Below are positions 1-10,795 of a stretch of 64,000 nucleotides of DNA, piece after piece (position 1 is the stretch's first letter; each line of letters opens with the position of its first letter). The stretch lies in contig JAUIRK010000017.1 of NCBI GenBank assembly GCA_030549495.1, positions 1 through 64,000 of the forward strand, in the 5' to 3' direction. The position numbers and the translations under genes were made by a program. Source of the stretch: Nectonema munidae (taxonomy: Eukaryota > Nematomorpha > Nectonematoida > Nectonematidae). A model generated the notes under the pieces. It made no database searches, was not told the DNA's origin, and saw nothing but the letters and a program-made list of their open reading frames with translations.

Positions 1-110
1 TGGAAAGTCCAGTTAGACTTGGACTCAGCATTCCGGGCGGGCCACGATATCCGAAAGGATGGGTGCGAACGTCACAAAACAACTTAATTAATTAATTAAT
101 TAATTAGAAG
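1..110 (+). repeat. tRNA-like SINE, 5'-truncated by the window edge
   Basis: A second copy lies inverted at about 19580-19715. Both share the stretch from 'tggaaagtccag' through a T-loop-like box (gttcgaacgtcac in the other copy, gtgcgaacgtcac here). This copy ends in an (AATT)n tail at about 85-107, as expected for a retroposed SINE. The left end is outside the window. The tRNA origin is inferred from the B-box-like motif only. Confidence 0.55.
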
Positions 111-119
111 AAGAAGTAT

Positions 120-1642
120 TTGACGCGAAAGATATTTCTCTTAAAGCTCCAGATGGAACACAGTTCTTCTGGGAGCCTCAACAATCTTCAAGAGGTAGAT
201 CTCAAGCTAGAAACTGTAGAGATAATCTCTTCACGTCCATATGGACCTTCTGATGATGCAAAAAACTTGAAGGAAATTGATAAAATTTTTGATTTGTTTT
301 TTGACCCTCCTTTGGTTTCTCATATATACGAGATGACTCACAAAAAAGCAGATGATTACAAGTAAGTTTATTTTTCTATAAATCTTTATGTGAGATATAA
401 GAAACTCTATGATTCTAGGAAAGAGTCCCCTAAGTGGTTGGATTTGAAAGCGTGTCATGAAAAGTTTGTTATAAGCGATTTGCTTGCCTATTTTGGTTGT
501 CTAATTTTTTTGGGACAATCTAAAGACCAAAGAATTGCGACTAAAGCCCTTTTTTCCAATGATGGAGATCCTTTCTTACGTGCTGCACTCGGCAGAAGGA
601 TGTTCCAATTCATCAAAATTTTTATACGCTTTGACGATGCCGCCACTAGAGAGCCTTCAGACAAACTAGCAGCCATTAGGCGTATTCATAATAACTTTTT
701 TGAAAAATGCCATAAATTTTGGACACCCCTTGATGCTGTAACTATAGACGAGCAATTAGTGAAATTTCGTGGCGGGTGTTCTCTAAAAGTGTACGACCCT
801 AAAAAGCCGGGCCATTATGGCTTAAAGTTCTACCATCTTAATGATTCTAACACATTTTATGTTATGAAGCCCGAAATTTATGATTCAGGATTAATTGATC
901 GGGAATATTTTTCAAATCTAGAAATCTGTAAGCGTCTAGTAGAAAGTAGCAATCTCCCATCAGGGTGTTGTATTTATCTTGACAGATTTTTTACATCTCA
1001 TGCTTTAGCGGAGTGGGCTCTTTCCAAAAATTTGACAATTTGTGGGACAGTAAATCCTATACGTAGATTTGTTCCGTATATTTTAAAACCTAAATTTTTA
1101 CGCACGTTAAATTTAAGTGAAACTGAGAGCAAAATTGTATATTCCAATTTGCCATAAGTTTAGGCGCTTTATTTTCAAAATTATTGCTTTAATCTAAAAT
1201 TTACCTATTCTATAACATTTTTTCAGTTCTAAAATTTTTTAGCTACAAAAAACAGCCAAAAAGTTTTTTTAGATAAATATTTTAAAGTTTTTTTTGCTAA
1301 AGATGGCGTTAAAAATTTTTTTTTAATTTTTTTTTATGAAATTCACAAGATAACCTGATAATTATATTCTACAGATTTCCACTCCTTATGCATAAAAAAT
1401 TTCTTTCATGTTTTTTTAAAACTCAATTTTTGAAAATTTTCTCTTAAGGTCATGAAAACCGCAAAAAATTAGAGTCTGTAAAGAACAGTATATTTTTGAT
1501 ATTGGCACCAATTTATACTCCAGAGAATAACGTAAATTTACATACTATTTTTTTGATATTTTATATATTAAATATTATATCAAAAACGGCATTGAAAATG
1601 CTGAATGGAGTAAAAAGCCCGTGTGTGTCCTGCGAAGGTTAA
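120..1642 (+). mobile_element. piggyBac-family DNA transposon, decayed, right end preserved
   Basis: The element contains a piggyBac (DDE_Tnp_1_7) transposase remnant and ends in 'ctgcgaagg' directly against TTAA at 1639-1642, the target site used by piggyBac. A similar end, 'ggagtaaaaagc...gcgaggg' before TTAA, is at 5220-5265. The left end is not seen, because a SINE abuts it. From 1158 to 1638 there is only AT-rich non-coding sequence, so the C-terminal third of the transposase with the third catalytic Asp and the Cys-rich finger is missing. Confidence 0.8.
140..1157 (+). pseudogene. piggyBac transposase pseudogene with a 57-bp intron
   Basis: Two exons join in frame: the first ends at 361 (...KADDY), GTAAGT opens an intron at 362, it closes with TCTAG at 418, and the second exon runs 419-1157. 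The second exon carries piggyBac hallmarks: SDLLAYFGCLIFLGQSKDQ, the first catalytic Asp in VTIDEQLVKFRG, and the second in IYLDRFFTSHALAEWAL. An N-terminal piece (APDGTQFFW, from 140) is in another frame than the rest of exon 1, so a frameshift lies at about 225-235. The frame stops at 1157, before the region of the third catalytic Asp. The same donor position is kept in the piggyBac remnants at 30.2, 36.3 and 42.2 kb, which supports a true family intron. It is non-functional as it stands. Confidence 0.85.
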
Positions 1643-1768
1643 ATGGTTCTGCCCTGAAAAATCCATGAGATAACATAAACCTATGTATGCATAAAATTCA
1701 GCCTTAGATACTCTAAGGCTTTCCTTAACTTTCAGATAAGAATTTACGATGATTATTAGTAATTTCAT
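1643..1768 (-). pseudogene. possible piggyBac N-terminal fragment interrupted at TTAA
   Basis: On the minus strand this reads KAEFYAYIGLCYLMDFSGQN, which resembles the 'El.afIGl.ylmG' block of piggyBac transposases. It starts just outside the TTAA that closes the element at 120-1642, so that element may have inserted into an older relative. The match is short and the call is weak. Confidence 0.3.
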
Positions 1769-1792
1769 AAATCAGGTTTATTTTTATTTTAC

Positions 1793-1862
1793 ACACATAC
1801 ACACACACATACATACACACAGTCACACACACACACATACACACACACACATACACACACCG
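1793..1862. repeat. (CA)n microsatellite with ATAC interruptions
   Basis: A run of ACACAC broken by ATAC units, seen directly. No gene overlaps it. Confidence 0.9.
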
Positions 1863-2756
1863 AGCTCAACCAAGGTCAAGGAAAAGTAACTACATCATTT
1901 GATAAAATAGACAGGTAAAATAGACAGGTAATACACAATAATTTTATTTATATTGTTGATGGATTTCATGAAAATATATGTGTTGATTATGAATTTTTAG
2001 TTATTATTGTAATATCGAATTGTTTGCATTGTGTATCATATTTACTCTCCACTAACCTATAGATGATATGCTAACCTCAACTGACGAAGATAGGAGTGTT
2101 GAAAAATTAAGAGGATAGAAAACTAAAACACGTAACTAAGATCTTCAAAAACTACAAAAATTGAAAATAGGAAAAATAATTCAAAAAATATAACCAAGTA
2201 TTCCATTTAACACGATGAAAATAAAAGTTATTATTTGGGTATTGTAAGTTAAAGGATTACTTACTTTATTAGGCGCTCCTGTCTTTAGGGTGTTATGATG
2301 AGGAACTGAAAAAATGGACTAAATTTTCAAAAAGGGGAACTGGGAAATATAAAAAAAGTAAGTAATATGAAACGGGCAAAATTTTACAAAACTCGTAAAC
2401 GACAATCACGATTACTCAGTATTTTATTAATTTGTTTGGAAAAGTGCAAATGATGAAAATAACTTTTATAAAATATATATATATTTGAGGATAAAGATTT
2501 ATTTCTTTGATAATTGATATACTTTTTTACTTTAATTATTTTTTTTTAAAATAAGGCAATAAACTAGTAATAACAAATACACTAGAAATTAAATTGTTAA
2601 TTTACAAAATACTTTGAAGAAGTTATATAAAAATGAGGTAAACAAGTTTGGGTTTAAAAAACACAAATTGGGAAAGAAAAGTATCAATATGTTCGGTTTT
2701 TAAAATAGGTATACAAAGTGAATAAAAAATTAACTACAAAAACGTTATTGTTTATA
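1863..2756. other. AT-rich stretch without recognisable feature
   Basis: I see no open frame of useful length, no transposase motif and no clear repeat. It may be old repeat sequence. Confidence 0.5.
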
Positions 2757-3440
2757 TACTTATATAGAGACATACTCCCAAAAAATATTTCTAGTTTAAT
2801 TAAAAAATAAAAGATTTAATTAATTTTTTCAAAAAATGAATTCCACGATCGTTTTCAAAATATGCGAAATATGGTAAAGATATATAAAATAAATATTAAG
2901 AAAAAGAAATTATCTTTCTGTAAATTGTTAAACATCCATCAAAAATAACAGGTTTGATTGAATAATCCAAAAAATGAATACCATAATTGTTTTCAGGATG
3001 TAGGAATTAGAGTATTTTGTTGAAAAACTTTTTTATTTAAAGAAATCTTTTCAGAAGAGCGGGGGTTGAAAAAACACCCCCTCGGCACAGAATAAATCTA
3101 TATAATTATATAAAAGACATATTTAAAAAATATTTTTCTGTTAAATTAAAAAATAACAGATTTAATTGATTTTTTCAAAAAATGAATACCACGATCGTTT
3201 TCAGAATATGCGAAATATGGTATAGATATATAAAATAAATATTCAGAAAAAAAAATTTCCTGTAAAATATTAAACATCCATCAAAAATGACAGATTTGAT
3301 TGATCTATCCGAAAAAATGAATACCACTATAGTTTTCAGAATGTAGGAATTAGGGAATTTTGCTAAAAAAACCTTTTCATTTAAAGAAATGTTTTCAGAA
3401 GAGAGGGGGGTTGAAAAAACCCCCCTCGGCACAGAATAAA
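2757..3440. repeat. Tandem duplication, two units of about 340 bp
   Basis: Unit 1 (about 2757-3096) and unit 2 (about 3097-3440) align along their whole length. Both contain 'aatgaatnccacgatcgttttca', the 'aaacatccatcaaaaatnacag' block and a G-run/C-run hairpin ('gggggttgaaaaaac', then 'cccctcggcacag'). They differ by scattered substitutions. The minus-strand open frames here are chance. A related hairpin with 'cccccctcgg' is at about 24165-24190, so this is probably part of an interspersed repeat. Confidence 0.8.
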
Positions 3441-3470
3441 GCAAAAAAGCTCGGCACAAATAGGGTTTAG

Positions 3471-3793
3471 TTCATAATTTAAGGGCATTAGGAGTTTCTG
3501 TAAAAATAAGGAGAACGTGCGAAAAAGCTTCTCAATTGATTGGGCATAAAACTTTGCATACATTCTTTCAGTATTTATTCTGCTTTGGAGTTAGCAACAC
3601 AAACTCTTTATGACTGATTCACAGATATATGAGCTTTCAGGAGAGTTAGGAGATCTTTATAAAAAGTGAACTTTGAAATATTATTATTACAAAATATGTA
3701 AAAAATAAATATTCCCGGAATTTGGATGAGCAAATTTAATTCGTGCAATAGCGTTGACATTTATTTTTCTTATGGTTCATTTGTTTATTTTTT
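3471..3793 (-). mobile_element. Helitron fragment, second copy
   Basis: It matches 6167-6482 in the same orientation at roughly 85% by eye, including 'gggcattagga.tttct', 'attgattgggcataaaac' and 'gagttagcaaca'. In the main Helitron that segment codes for the region before the helicase. Here it lies 3' of the helicase C-terminus (minus-strand sense), so it belongs to another Helitron copy or a duplication. No usable frame remains. Confidence 0.75.
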
Positions 3794-3806
3794 GATTCTA
3801 AACTCA

Positions 3807-3942
3807 TCGCGCCTATACCTTGACCTTCCATTTTCAGAACAGAACCCAAACTAATCTCGCTTATGCCTCGACCTTCCACCTTCAGAATAGAATCTAATCT
3901 CGCATATACCTCGACCTTCCACCTTCAGAACAAAACAATACA
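3807..3942. repeat. Minisatellite, three units of about 43-50 bp
   Basis: Three successive units share 'ctcg.(c/t)tat(a/g)cctcgaccttcca' followed by 'ttcagaa'. The first unit is the most diverged. The 190 bp from here to the Helitron C-terminus at 4134 are A-rich and otherwise empty. Confidence 0.75.
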
Positions 3943-4133
3943 AAAAAATCAAGCAATCATACAATTATAAACAAAGATAATATACACAAATAAGAAAAAG
4001 TATCTAAATGTCACAAAACAAAGCAATACAAAAAAATAAATGTAAAATTATATAAAGAAAAAAAAATAAACACAATAAAAATTATTTGAAAATAAGCCAA
4101 ATAAATACATAAATAAGGCAATTTAAAAAAGTA

Positions 4134-4460
4134 TTAATGAGTTTTATTGATAACAGATTTAAATACAACATTTTTTACATAAAAATAATTCATATCTTTG
4201 ACAGGCTGGTCAATGAGGAATTTGATGGAGTCTTTCCTACGACAACGACTTAAGGCTACATATAGTAGTTGTCCATGAGTAAAAATGTCTTTATAGTTCT
4301 TCAGATAAATACCTACTCTGTCAAAGCTCTGTCCTTGAGATTTATTAATTGTTATTGCGTAGGCGAGGGAAATTGGAAATTGTGTGTGGAAAAGCTTGAA
4401 CGGTAAATCTCCATCTTGTGATGTCATTTTTATTCTTAGAATCAAAATCTTTTGCCTTCA
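4134..4460 (-). pseudogene. Helitron PIF1-type helicase, C-terminal motifs
   Basis: The minus-strand translation reads FPISLAYAITINKSQGQS, then GQLLYVALSRCR, which are the late superfamily 1B helicase motifs found in Helitron and PIF1 helicases. It ends in a stop codon at 4134, probably the real C-terminus. Upstream (higher coordinates) the frame closes at about 4460 where the insert begins. About 140 residues usual between the core and this part are missing or unrecognisable. Confidence 0.85.
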
Positions 4461-5265
4461 AAAATTCCATTTATCAAATTATTTTACGAAATATTTTTCG
4501 TAAAGAATTTTGAAACGTATGTAAAATAAATGATTAAAATTATATTACAAAGTCTTTTCTTCTTTCTTTTTATGAATATTTTTTAAGATTCACAATTATT
4601 TATATAATGTTTTTATTTAAATAAAAGTATAAAATTTAGGTTTATAAAATTTCATTTTTGTAAAAATCCTGTTTTATGATAGTATAATTGTTAATGTATT
4701 GTTTTTATACATTATATAAAAGATCGTTCAGAATTGTCGCCAACCTAATTTTGTTAGTTCCTTACCCGTCCTCATTCTTTTGTTAACATTTTTCAATTAT
4801 AATTTCACTAAAATTCGACCTTGATATCAGTAATCCTTTTATTTCTCTTCAAAGGTGACGCCGATTATACTTGTTGAGTATTGAAAATTGTTCGTTCACA
4901 GATTTTCATAAAATTTCAAAAAATGTAAAAAAATTTAGGAAATACAAAGAATTTATTATTATAGTTTATAATATTTATTATTTTTATTGAAAAACATACC
5001 ATTAAGTGTATAAGCTTGTTAATTGAAATTTCTATCAAAATTAACGCCATCTACAAATTCACCACGAAGTAACAAAACGACCAAAATTTCAAAAACAACA
5101 CATATGAGAATAATTTTTATTTTCAAATAATTTAGATGAAACCAAGAAAAAAATTTACATGTTGTTTTAGGATGGGGTCAGATATAATTTTCTACACGAA
5201 TTTCATCATTGAAAAATAGCGTGGAGTAAAAAGCAAGTAAAAATGCTTGGTCTTGCGAGGGTTAA
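4461..5265. mobile_element. Insert in the Helitron with a piggyBac-like right end
   Basis: About 800 non-coding bases separate two parts of the Helitron helicase. The right side ends 'gtggagtaaaaagcaag' ... 'cttgcgaggg' against TTAA (5262-5265), like the end of the piggyBac element at 1608-1642. Helitron coding sequence resumes directly after it. I could not place a matching left terminus, so the left limit is approximate. It is likely a non-autonomous or internally deleted piggyBac element. Confidence 0.55.
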
Positions 5266-5267
5266 AA

Positions 5268-6064
5268 ATAACAATGGTAGTTTTACCATACCTTCTTCAT
5301 TCATCACATTACTACCTTTGCCAAATGATAAAAGATCCATTGCAAATTTTAAATCACGTTCTGAAGATGCAACCAATCTCATATTCTTCCCAAGAGCGCA
5401 CTTTTTTTATCCTTGGCCATAAAACAGAATTCTTCAAACAAACATTCACAACATCAGCATCTTTACCTCTTTTAACAACAGGTAACAATTGCCTGAAATC
5501 ACCGCCAAGTACAAAAATCTTTCCTCCAAAGAGATAAGAATCATTATCCAGAATGTCCCTGAATGACCTTTCGACGCATTCTATTACGTACCTGGACATC
5601 ATTGGGGTTTCATCCCAAATGAATAAATCAGTTTTTTCAAAAAGTTTCTTTACATCACTTTGTTTTGAAAAGCAACATGTAGTAGTTTCATGGCATGGAA
5701 TTGGAATGCGGAATCTTGAGTGAGCAGTTTTACCTCCCTTGAGTAGCAGAGCAGATATTCTAGAAGAAGAAACGGCAATACAAATTTTTCCTTGACTTCG
5801 GATTTTTGACATTAGTATATTGTAGATGAAAGTCTTGCCAGATCCACCTGGTCCATCTATGAAATAGGTGTTGTCTTTGGCTGGATTGAAGTTTGTCAAT
5901 GAATTCAATATTTCATTAACAACCGAAGATTGGTCCTCATTCATTTTTCTGTAATTTTCTTCGAAATGAATGCTTTCTTCTTCTTGGTTATAATTGAGTT
6001 CATGGAAAATGCTTGAAATCCTTTCAAACCCAAAGTCTACAATCGTCTTCCCATGTATCGCCAA
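5268..6064 (-). pseudogene. Helitron PIF1-type helicase core
   Basis: A 236-residue open frame (6064-5354) has a Walker A GPGGSGKTFIYN, a Walker B WDETPMM and a GGDFRQLLPVV motif, the classic PIF1/Helitron series. Past 5354 the protein continues in another frame as SFGKGSNVMNEEGMVKLP, matching the usual 'wLL.iGdG......g...iP' segment, so a frameshift lies near 5354. In Helitrons this ATPase unwinds DNA during rolling-circle transposition. It is the best-preserved part of the element, but it is cut off from its C-terminal motifs. Confidence 0.9.
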
Positions 6065-6420
6065 AATAAAATCAATTTTTAGAAGCGCCGAAGTGTAAGC
6101 CCATTTTTTTCCAGGTTCAATGCTTCTGTAAAATAGTCTTCACTTAGATGGTCTTTAAACTTTGTCCATAATTCAAGGGCATTAGGAATTTCTCTAAAAA
6201 TAAGGAGAACAGCGAAAAGACTTCAATTGATTGGGCATAAAACTTTGAATACATTCTTTCAGTATTTCTTCTGCTTCGGAGTTAGCAACATAAATGGCAG
6301 ACTCTTTGAAGGTTTCACAGATATAGAAGCTTTCAGGAAGAGTTAGGAGATCTTTATAAGAAGTAGCCCCTGAAATATTATTTAACAAAATACTTAAGAA
6401 ATAAATATCCCCAGAATTGG
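6065..6420 (-). pseudogene. Helitron linker before the helicase
   Basis: The minus strand reads ISGATSYKDLLTLPESFY and CETFKESAIYVANSEAEE, matching the 'GatSyeDLrTv...TFkeAc.alGLl' segment before the helicase in Helitron proteins. It continues as ALELWTKFKDHLSEDYF. Frames change at least twice. The neighbouring 6421-6660 is AT-rich and holds no recognisable domain. Confidence 0.75.
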
Positions 6421-6660
6421 GATGGACGAATTTAATTCGTCCAATAGCTTTAACATTTTTTATTATAGTTCATTTTTTTTATTTTTTATTGTAGGTAAAT
6501 TTTTGGGGAAAATTAATATACTTGATAGTGCGTGCTTCTGGTATTTCTGTATTTGCCCTAAAATAACCCGTGAGAGTGGTGTCAAAATTTCTATCATTAA
6601 TTCGCTGATTCTCTTCAAAAACTACAAACTAATTGTTTGGTAGGTGTAGATCTAATTTAA

Positions 6661-7425
6661 TTACATAAGGACTATTGGCGTAAAAAGGGAATGTACATTT
6701 TTGTGACTTTGAAATCTGTACAATAAATAGGGACTATGTGGTTCAACCCATCTATTATCCAACTCTTTGCAGTGTAGCGTGATAAATTTACCGTTATTTG
6801 GTCTCGAATAAAGAAGATAATTATTAGACTCTAGTATTGTATTAGGATTGAAAGACTTGGGATACTTCTTACTACATTTACCGTCTCTCATACAAATGGA
6901 TTTTACATTATGTACCCCACATGGACCATGGCACATATGTTTTTTAACCAACTCATATAAAACTCGTAAAGGTAATAAATAAATGTGGTCTCCCCAAAGT
7001 TTTAACAATGGACATGGCATCTTGAAACAAATGTCGGAGACAGTGAAAGAAGCTGGTAAAATATTTTTTTTGCCAATTTATATAAAATTCTTTGTCTGTA
7101 GAAATTTAAGGGTGTTAATTTTCTATTATAACTATTGCTTTCAAGCCCCATACTTCAACCTGACTCACCAAAAGAAAACAAAATGGGATAGGCTAGGGGA
7201 TCATATAATGAATGGCATTCCGAAGTCCTCTTTAAATAGTTTTGTTTGGTAGATATTACTATGTCCCTGGAACTACCACTTTCTATTTCACTCATGTTTG
7301 TGCCTGGTAAAAATACAGCAACTTCGTCTAATAATGGAAGGTTATATCTGCGATTATCATAGGACTCTAGGCATTATAACTATGGTGAACTCATTATTGG
7401 GATTACTTTTAAAACTTTTACTTGC
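6661..7425 (-). pseudogene. Helitron Rep-side region (Helitron-like N domain)
   Basis: In minus-strand order the segments are NRRYNLPLLDEVAVFLPG, GSSRDIVIST, ECHSLYDPLAYPILFSFGES (about 7420-7160), DAMSIVKTLGRPHLFITFT (about 7020-6965) and YELVKKHMCHGPCG ... LDNRWVEPHSPYLL (6960-6710). These equal conserved Helitron blocks such as 'YD.L.YPLLFP.GE.GW' and 'QDAMAIVRKFGKPDLFITFT'. An in-frame TGA replaces the Trp expected after SFGESG, and frameshifts separate the blocks. Confidence 0.88.
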
Positions 7426-8079
7426 ATTATTAAAAAGATGGCATAAATAATTATTACTCTCTAAAAAAAGGAAACCTCGTTGATAATTGTCCTGGAGAAT
7501 CCATCCCTATGTGTAACATAATATATGTTGATTGTATCGTTAATTGTTTTTATTATATTTTATGCAAATAAGTGTTAAATCGATTTTATTTATATCATGC
7601 TAATTTATACCATCACAATGCTGTACTTTAATCCTATCTAAGCCACACTTCTTTTTACACTAAGACCTTGCAACTTTACATCATATCCATATCACACATC
7701 TATATATACACACATATATATATATATACACCTGAGAAGAAACGATTTGCTTTTCTGTCAGTTTCACGCAATATACATGGGAAAAACTTCTTGGATGCAA
7801 TGTTTCTAAAGTAAGGCTAGACAAAGAGCCAGAAGAGCCCTGGAAACGTCATCCAAGATTCCTGCATATTTCTTTTTTGTTTAATAAATTCATAACTACG
7901 CTACAATTCGCGTAACACTATGCCTTAAATTGTTCTTTCCCTCAATCGATATGTCTAAAAAGTATACCTGCAAATATTTGGGTGTATTTGAAAAAGATGG
8001 TAAAAGCCCGCCTATTGAACTTTTACTTCACCTTGAACAATCTGGTTAAAAACCCCTTGTACCTCTTTCAAATCATTTA
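7426..8079. other. Degenerate stretch inside the Helitron
   Basis: No motif is recognised on either strand. It includes a short (TA)n/(CA)n microsatellite at about 7697-7731. By position it should hold the segment between the N-terminal repeats and the N-domain of the Helitron protein, but it is too decayed to confirm. Confidence 0.4.
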
Positions 8080-8700
8080 CAACAGTCTTACCTTTATTAC
8101 AACACATAAATTTACTCTCCTTATTAAACAATAATACTTGACAAATGGACATAAAAAAATTAATTTCCCAACACAATTAGAAATGGTATTATCGTTAAAT
8201 AAAGAAAAAAAGGCCTGTAAGAAAGATTGATAAAGGTTGTGACTTGAATTGAAGTTGGCTGGTTTCTTTTCCATTGACGCATCTTGAAGTCTTTTTCTTC
8301 TCTGGAATGATTCAGTCATGGATTTCTTCTTCCAGGCTTTGACCAAATTATTGATTCGATTTCTTCTTTGAAGTTGATTTTCTTTTTCATTCTTATACTC
8401 TGATTTGACCCAAGTTTTGACAACCTTACCTCTCTTACTTGTTTGGTCTCACCCTCAATTCTTCTTTGGCTTGCACTGAGTTGTGACAACCTTACCTGAG
8501 TTTTTTCTTTGGTCTCACGTTCAATTCTTTTCTTTTTGTTTGAGCGTAGTTTAGACAACCTTACCTGGGTATGTTCTTCTGTCTCGCTTTCAATTTTTCT
8601 TCTTTTATTTAATCGGAAATTATATAATCTTTGGCTTCTTTTTTCTTCTGTTTCTTCTTCAATCTTCTTCTTTTGGTTGCATCGTGCCCTGGTAGCCCTT
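8080..8700 (-). pseudogene. Basic repeat region of the Helitron protein N-terminus
   Basis: The minus strand codes for imperfect repeats of about 25-30 residues with the pattern R-E-x-RLSxLxxxQxRRIExET: for example KTQVRLSQLSASQRRIEGET and VREVRLSKLGSNQ. Similar 'RL..lR..q..rr..Et..qr' repeats (STPR-like, thought to bind DNA) stand at the N-terminus of many arthropod Helitron proteins. The location just upstream of the Rep-side region supports this. Several frames are used, so it is broken. Confidence 0.6.
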
Positions 8701-9560
8701 TAGCGGCTTCAGAGCACCCGGCCTCCATCGTCATACTTCTCCTTTTTTTTCTTCGTTAACTGCTGCTCTCTCTCCTTCTTTTGCTTTCTGTAGTTGCGCA
8801 AATACACCAACTTCTCAACTCTCTTCTCCTCAGCGCTCTTCTCCTTTCCACTTTTCCTCTCTTCTTTCATAATTTTTTATTTTATTTCTTGTGATTGGCA
8901 TCCTGTTATACTAAAAAATTACAAAAAAATTATTCTAACATTATCCTTATAAGGATTATAAACATACTGAAATCCTCACAAAACATGAAAAAATTCAATA
9001 AAAAAATAAATTAAAATTATTTTTAAACTTTTTGTTACCATTTGAAAAAAATTATAGTTATGAAAAATAAATTTAAATTATTTTTAAACTTTTTGTTATC
9101 ATTTGAAAAAAAGTTAGTTACTTCTCTACTTATTATATTGGAAGTAGAGATACTCACAACACATGAAATAATTCAATAAACACGATTACTTTAAAAAAAA
9201 AAGAATAAAAAATAAATTAAAATTATTTTTTAAACATTTTATAATCATTTTAAAAAAAGTTAGTTACTTTTTTACTTCGATTGATAGTGGACATCGAAGC
9301 TCTTTTTTTTCGCCGTTTCGGAGCATTCTCCTTGCATCCTGGCCATTTTCCTCTCTTTCCTTCACCAGCCGCTTTCCTCTTTCCTGCTTTCCTTCGTCCA
9401 ACTTGTCTTGCTTCTCCTTTCTCTCCTTCCGCTTTTTCTTTTGCATTTCAATTTTTTTTACCCGTGTGATAGGCATTCTATCTATCTTCAAAATTAGACA
9501 AAATAGATAGCATTTTTTCATTTCATCTTCTATGCATTTATATAGGGAATACAAATTTTA
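8701..9560 (-). pseudogene. Two diverged copies of a lysine/arginine-rich 'MPITR' N-terminus
   Basis: The minus strand starts MPITRNKIKNYERREE at about 8904 and MPITRVKKIEMQKKKRK at about 9474. Each is followed by a very basic, Glu-rich tract, and each is broken or ends shortly after (the second runs to 9264). The shared MPITR start suggests two copies of one N-terminus, probably that of the Helitron protein whose repeats follow at 8.7-8.1 kb. The first copy has an in-frame stop after about 23 codons. Confidence 0.45.
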
Positions 9561-9860
9561 AATTTTAAACTGTTTATAAACACTCACAACACATAAAATA
9601 AATTACTAAACACAATTACTTTTGAAAAAAATAATGAAAAATTAATTTTAAACTTTTGGTTATCATATGAAAAAAGTTTAAGTTACTTTTCTACCTATTA
9701 TGTTAGAAGTATAGATCACAACACATAAAATAATTCAGCCAAACTTTTGAAAAAAAAGGAAAAATTAATTAAAATTATTTTAAATTTTTTGTAATCATTT
9801 GAAAAAAAAGTCAACGTTCGTTCAAATAATACGATCTGTCCGTCGTTTAATTTTATGATT
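8930..9860. repeat. AT-rich interspersed tandem units of about 130-190 bp
   Basis: The motif 'actcacaacacatgaaat' followed by 'aattcaataaacac' recurs at about 8975, 9153, 9583, 9716 and 11729. Each is followed by an A-rich tract, 'aaattattttaaac', 'atcatttgaaaaaa' and 'gttacttttctac'. A basic coding block (9264-9554) separates two of them. The units at 9583 and 9716 also lie in the left inverted arm described next. Confidence 0.7.
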
Positions 9861-10795
9861 TTAAATTAAAAAAGACAAAAAATCATGCTAACACATATAT
9901 TGTTATGAAGAATAAAAATGCTAAGAAAAAATCTAAAAATATATACCACTTGTATATTTGTTCTTGTTATAGCGTAAGAAGTAGTAGGACTTGAAAGAAA
10001 ATTAAGACTTAATATAGAAATAATTAATAATAATTTTTTTTTCCAAATTTTTTCACCATAGTGTTTTTAAATATCAGTTATATTTTATGAATGCGCAAAA
10101 AAATTGAAAAAAAAATTTTAATCTTCATTTTACACGCTAAAATATAGTGAAAATAGCAAAATTGTGCCTATTATTCAAGGGGTTATAAAAAAAATTTTTG
10201 AATTTATTTGAAAACTAAAAATAATTGAAAAATATAGGTAAAAGGATGCTCTTTAAGATGCGCGTGGTTTAAAATGTTTTAAAAAAAATTAATTTATAAT
10301 TTTTTATAAAAAATTTATTTTATAAAAAAGTATTTAAGAAAAAAATAATTTAAAATATTTTTACATTTTCGTAATCAGTATAAAATTTCCTTTAAAATGA
10401 GATAGTAAAATAGAAAATTGGATAAGTTTAAAAATTTTCGAAAATTTTGTCCCCTTACAATTTTTCAAAAAAATTAAAAAAAATTGTTCTAAATTTTTCC
10501 ACCATAGTATGTTTAAATATCAATTTTATATTATGAATGTGCAAAAAAATTAAAAAAAATAATTTTATTCTTCATTTTACACGCTAAAATGTAGTGAAAA
10601 TGGCAAAATTGTGCATATTGTTCAAGGGGTTATAAAAAAATTTGAATTTTTTTGAAAACTAAAAATAATTCAAAAATGTAGCTAAAAGGATGTTTTTTAA
10701 GATAGACATGGTTTAAATGATTTTTAAAAAATTTCTCGCATAAAGTTTTGTTCCAAAGTTAAATTTTCCAAATTTAGAAAAAAAAAATTTTTAAA
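9594..10795 (+). repeat. Left arm of a 1.2-kb inverted repeat
   Basis: This segment is the near-exact reverse complement of 15375-16576. In a checked 120-base block (10310-10430 against 15741-15860) I saw one mismatch. The outer part has the 'cacaacacataaaat' units; the inner part has two 250-bp AT-rich repeats. With its partner it could fold into a very long hairpin. Such long, internally repetitive terminal repeats occur in foldback-type elements and in some MULEs. Confidence 0.85.

Larger units (their letters stand above)
4134..8700 (-). mobile_element. Helitron (rolling-circle transposon), decayed autonomous copy
   Basis: Read on the minus strand from 8.7 kb down, the order is basic repeats (8700-8080), Helitron N-domain (7420-7170), the DAMSIVKTLGRPHLFITFT block (about 7020), HGPCG and LDNRW blocks (6960-6720), a pre-helicase linker (6400-6070), the PIF1 helicase core (6064-5268) and the helicase C-terminus (4460-4134). 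This order matches animal Helitron RepHel proteins. The copy has several frameshifts, an in-frame stop after SFGESG and a large insert at 4461-5265. The HUH tyrosine motif itself was not found, and the Helitron termini (5' TC, 3' hairpin with CTRR) could not be placed. Confidence 0.88.

Noticed and set aside
3175-3563. Minus-strand frames at 3.2-3.5 kb
   Set aside because: They lie in a non-coding 340-bp tandem duplication and at the edge of a Helitron fragment.
8509-8703. + strand hydrophobic frame that looks like a membrane protein
   Set aside because: It is the complement of the basic, repeat-bearing Helitron N-terminal region on the minus strand.
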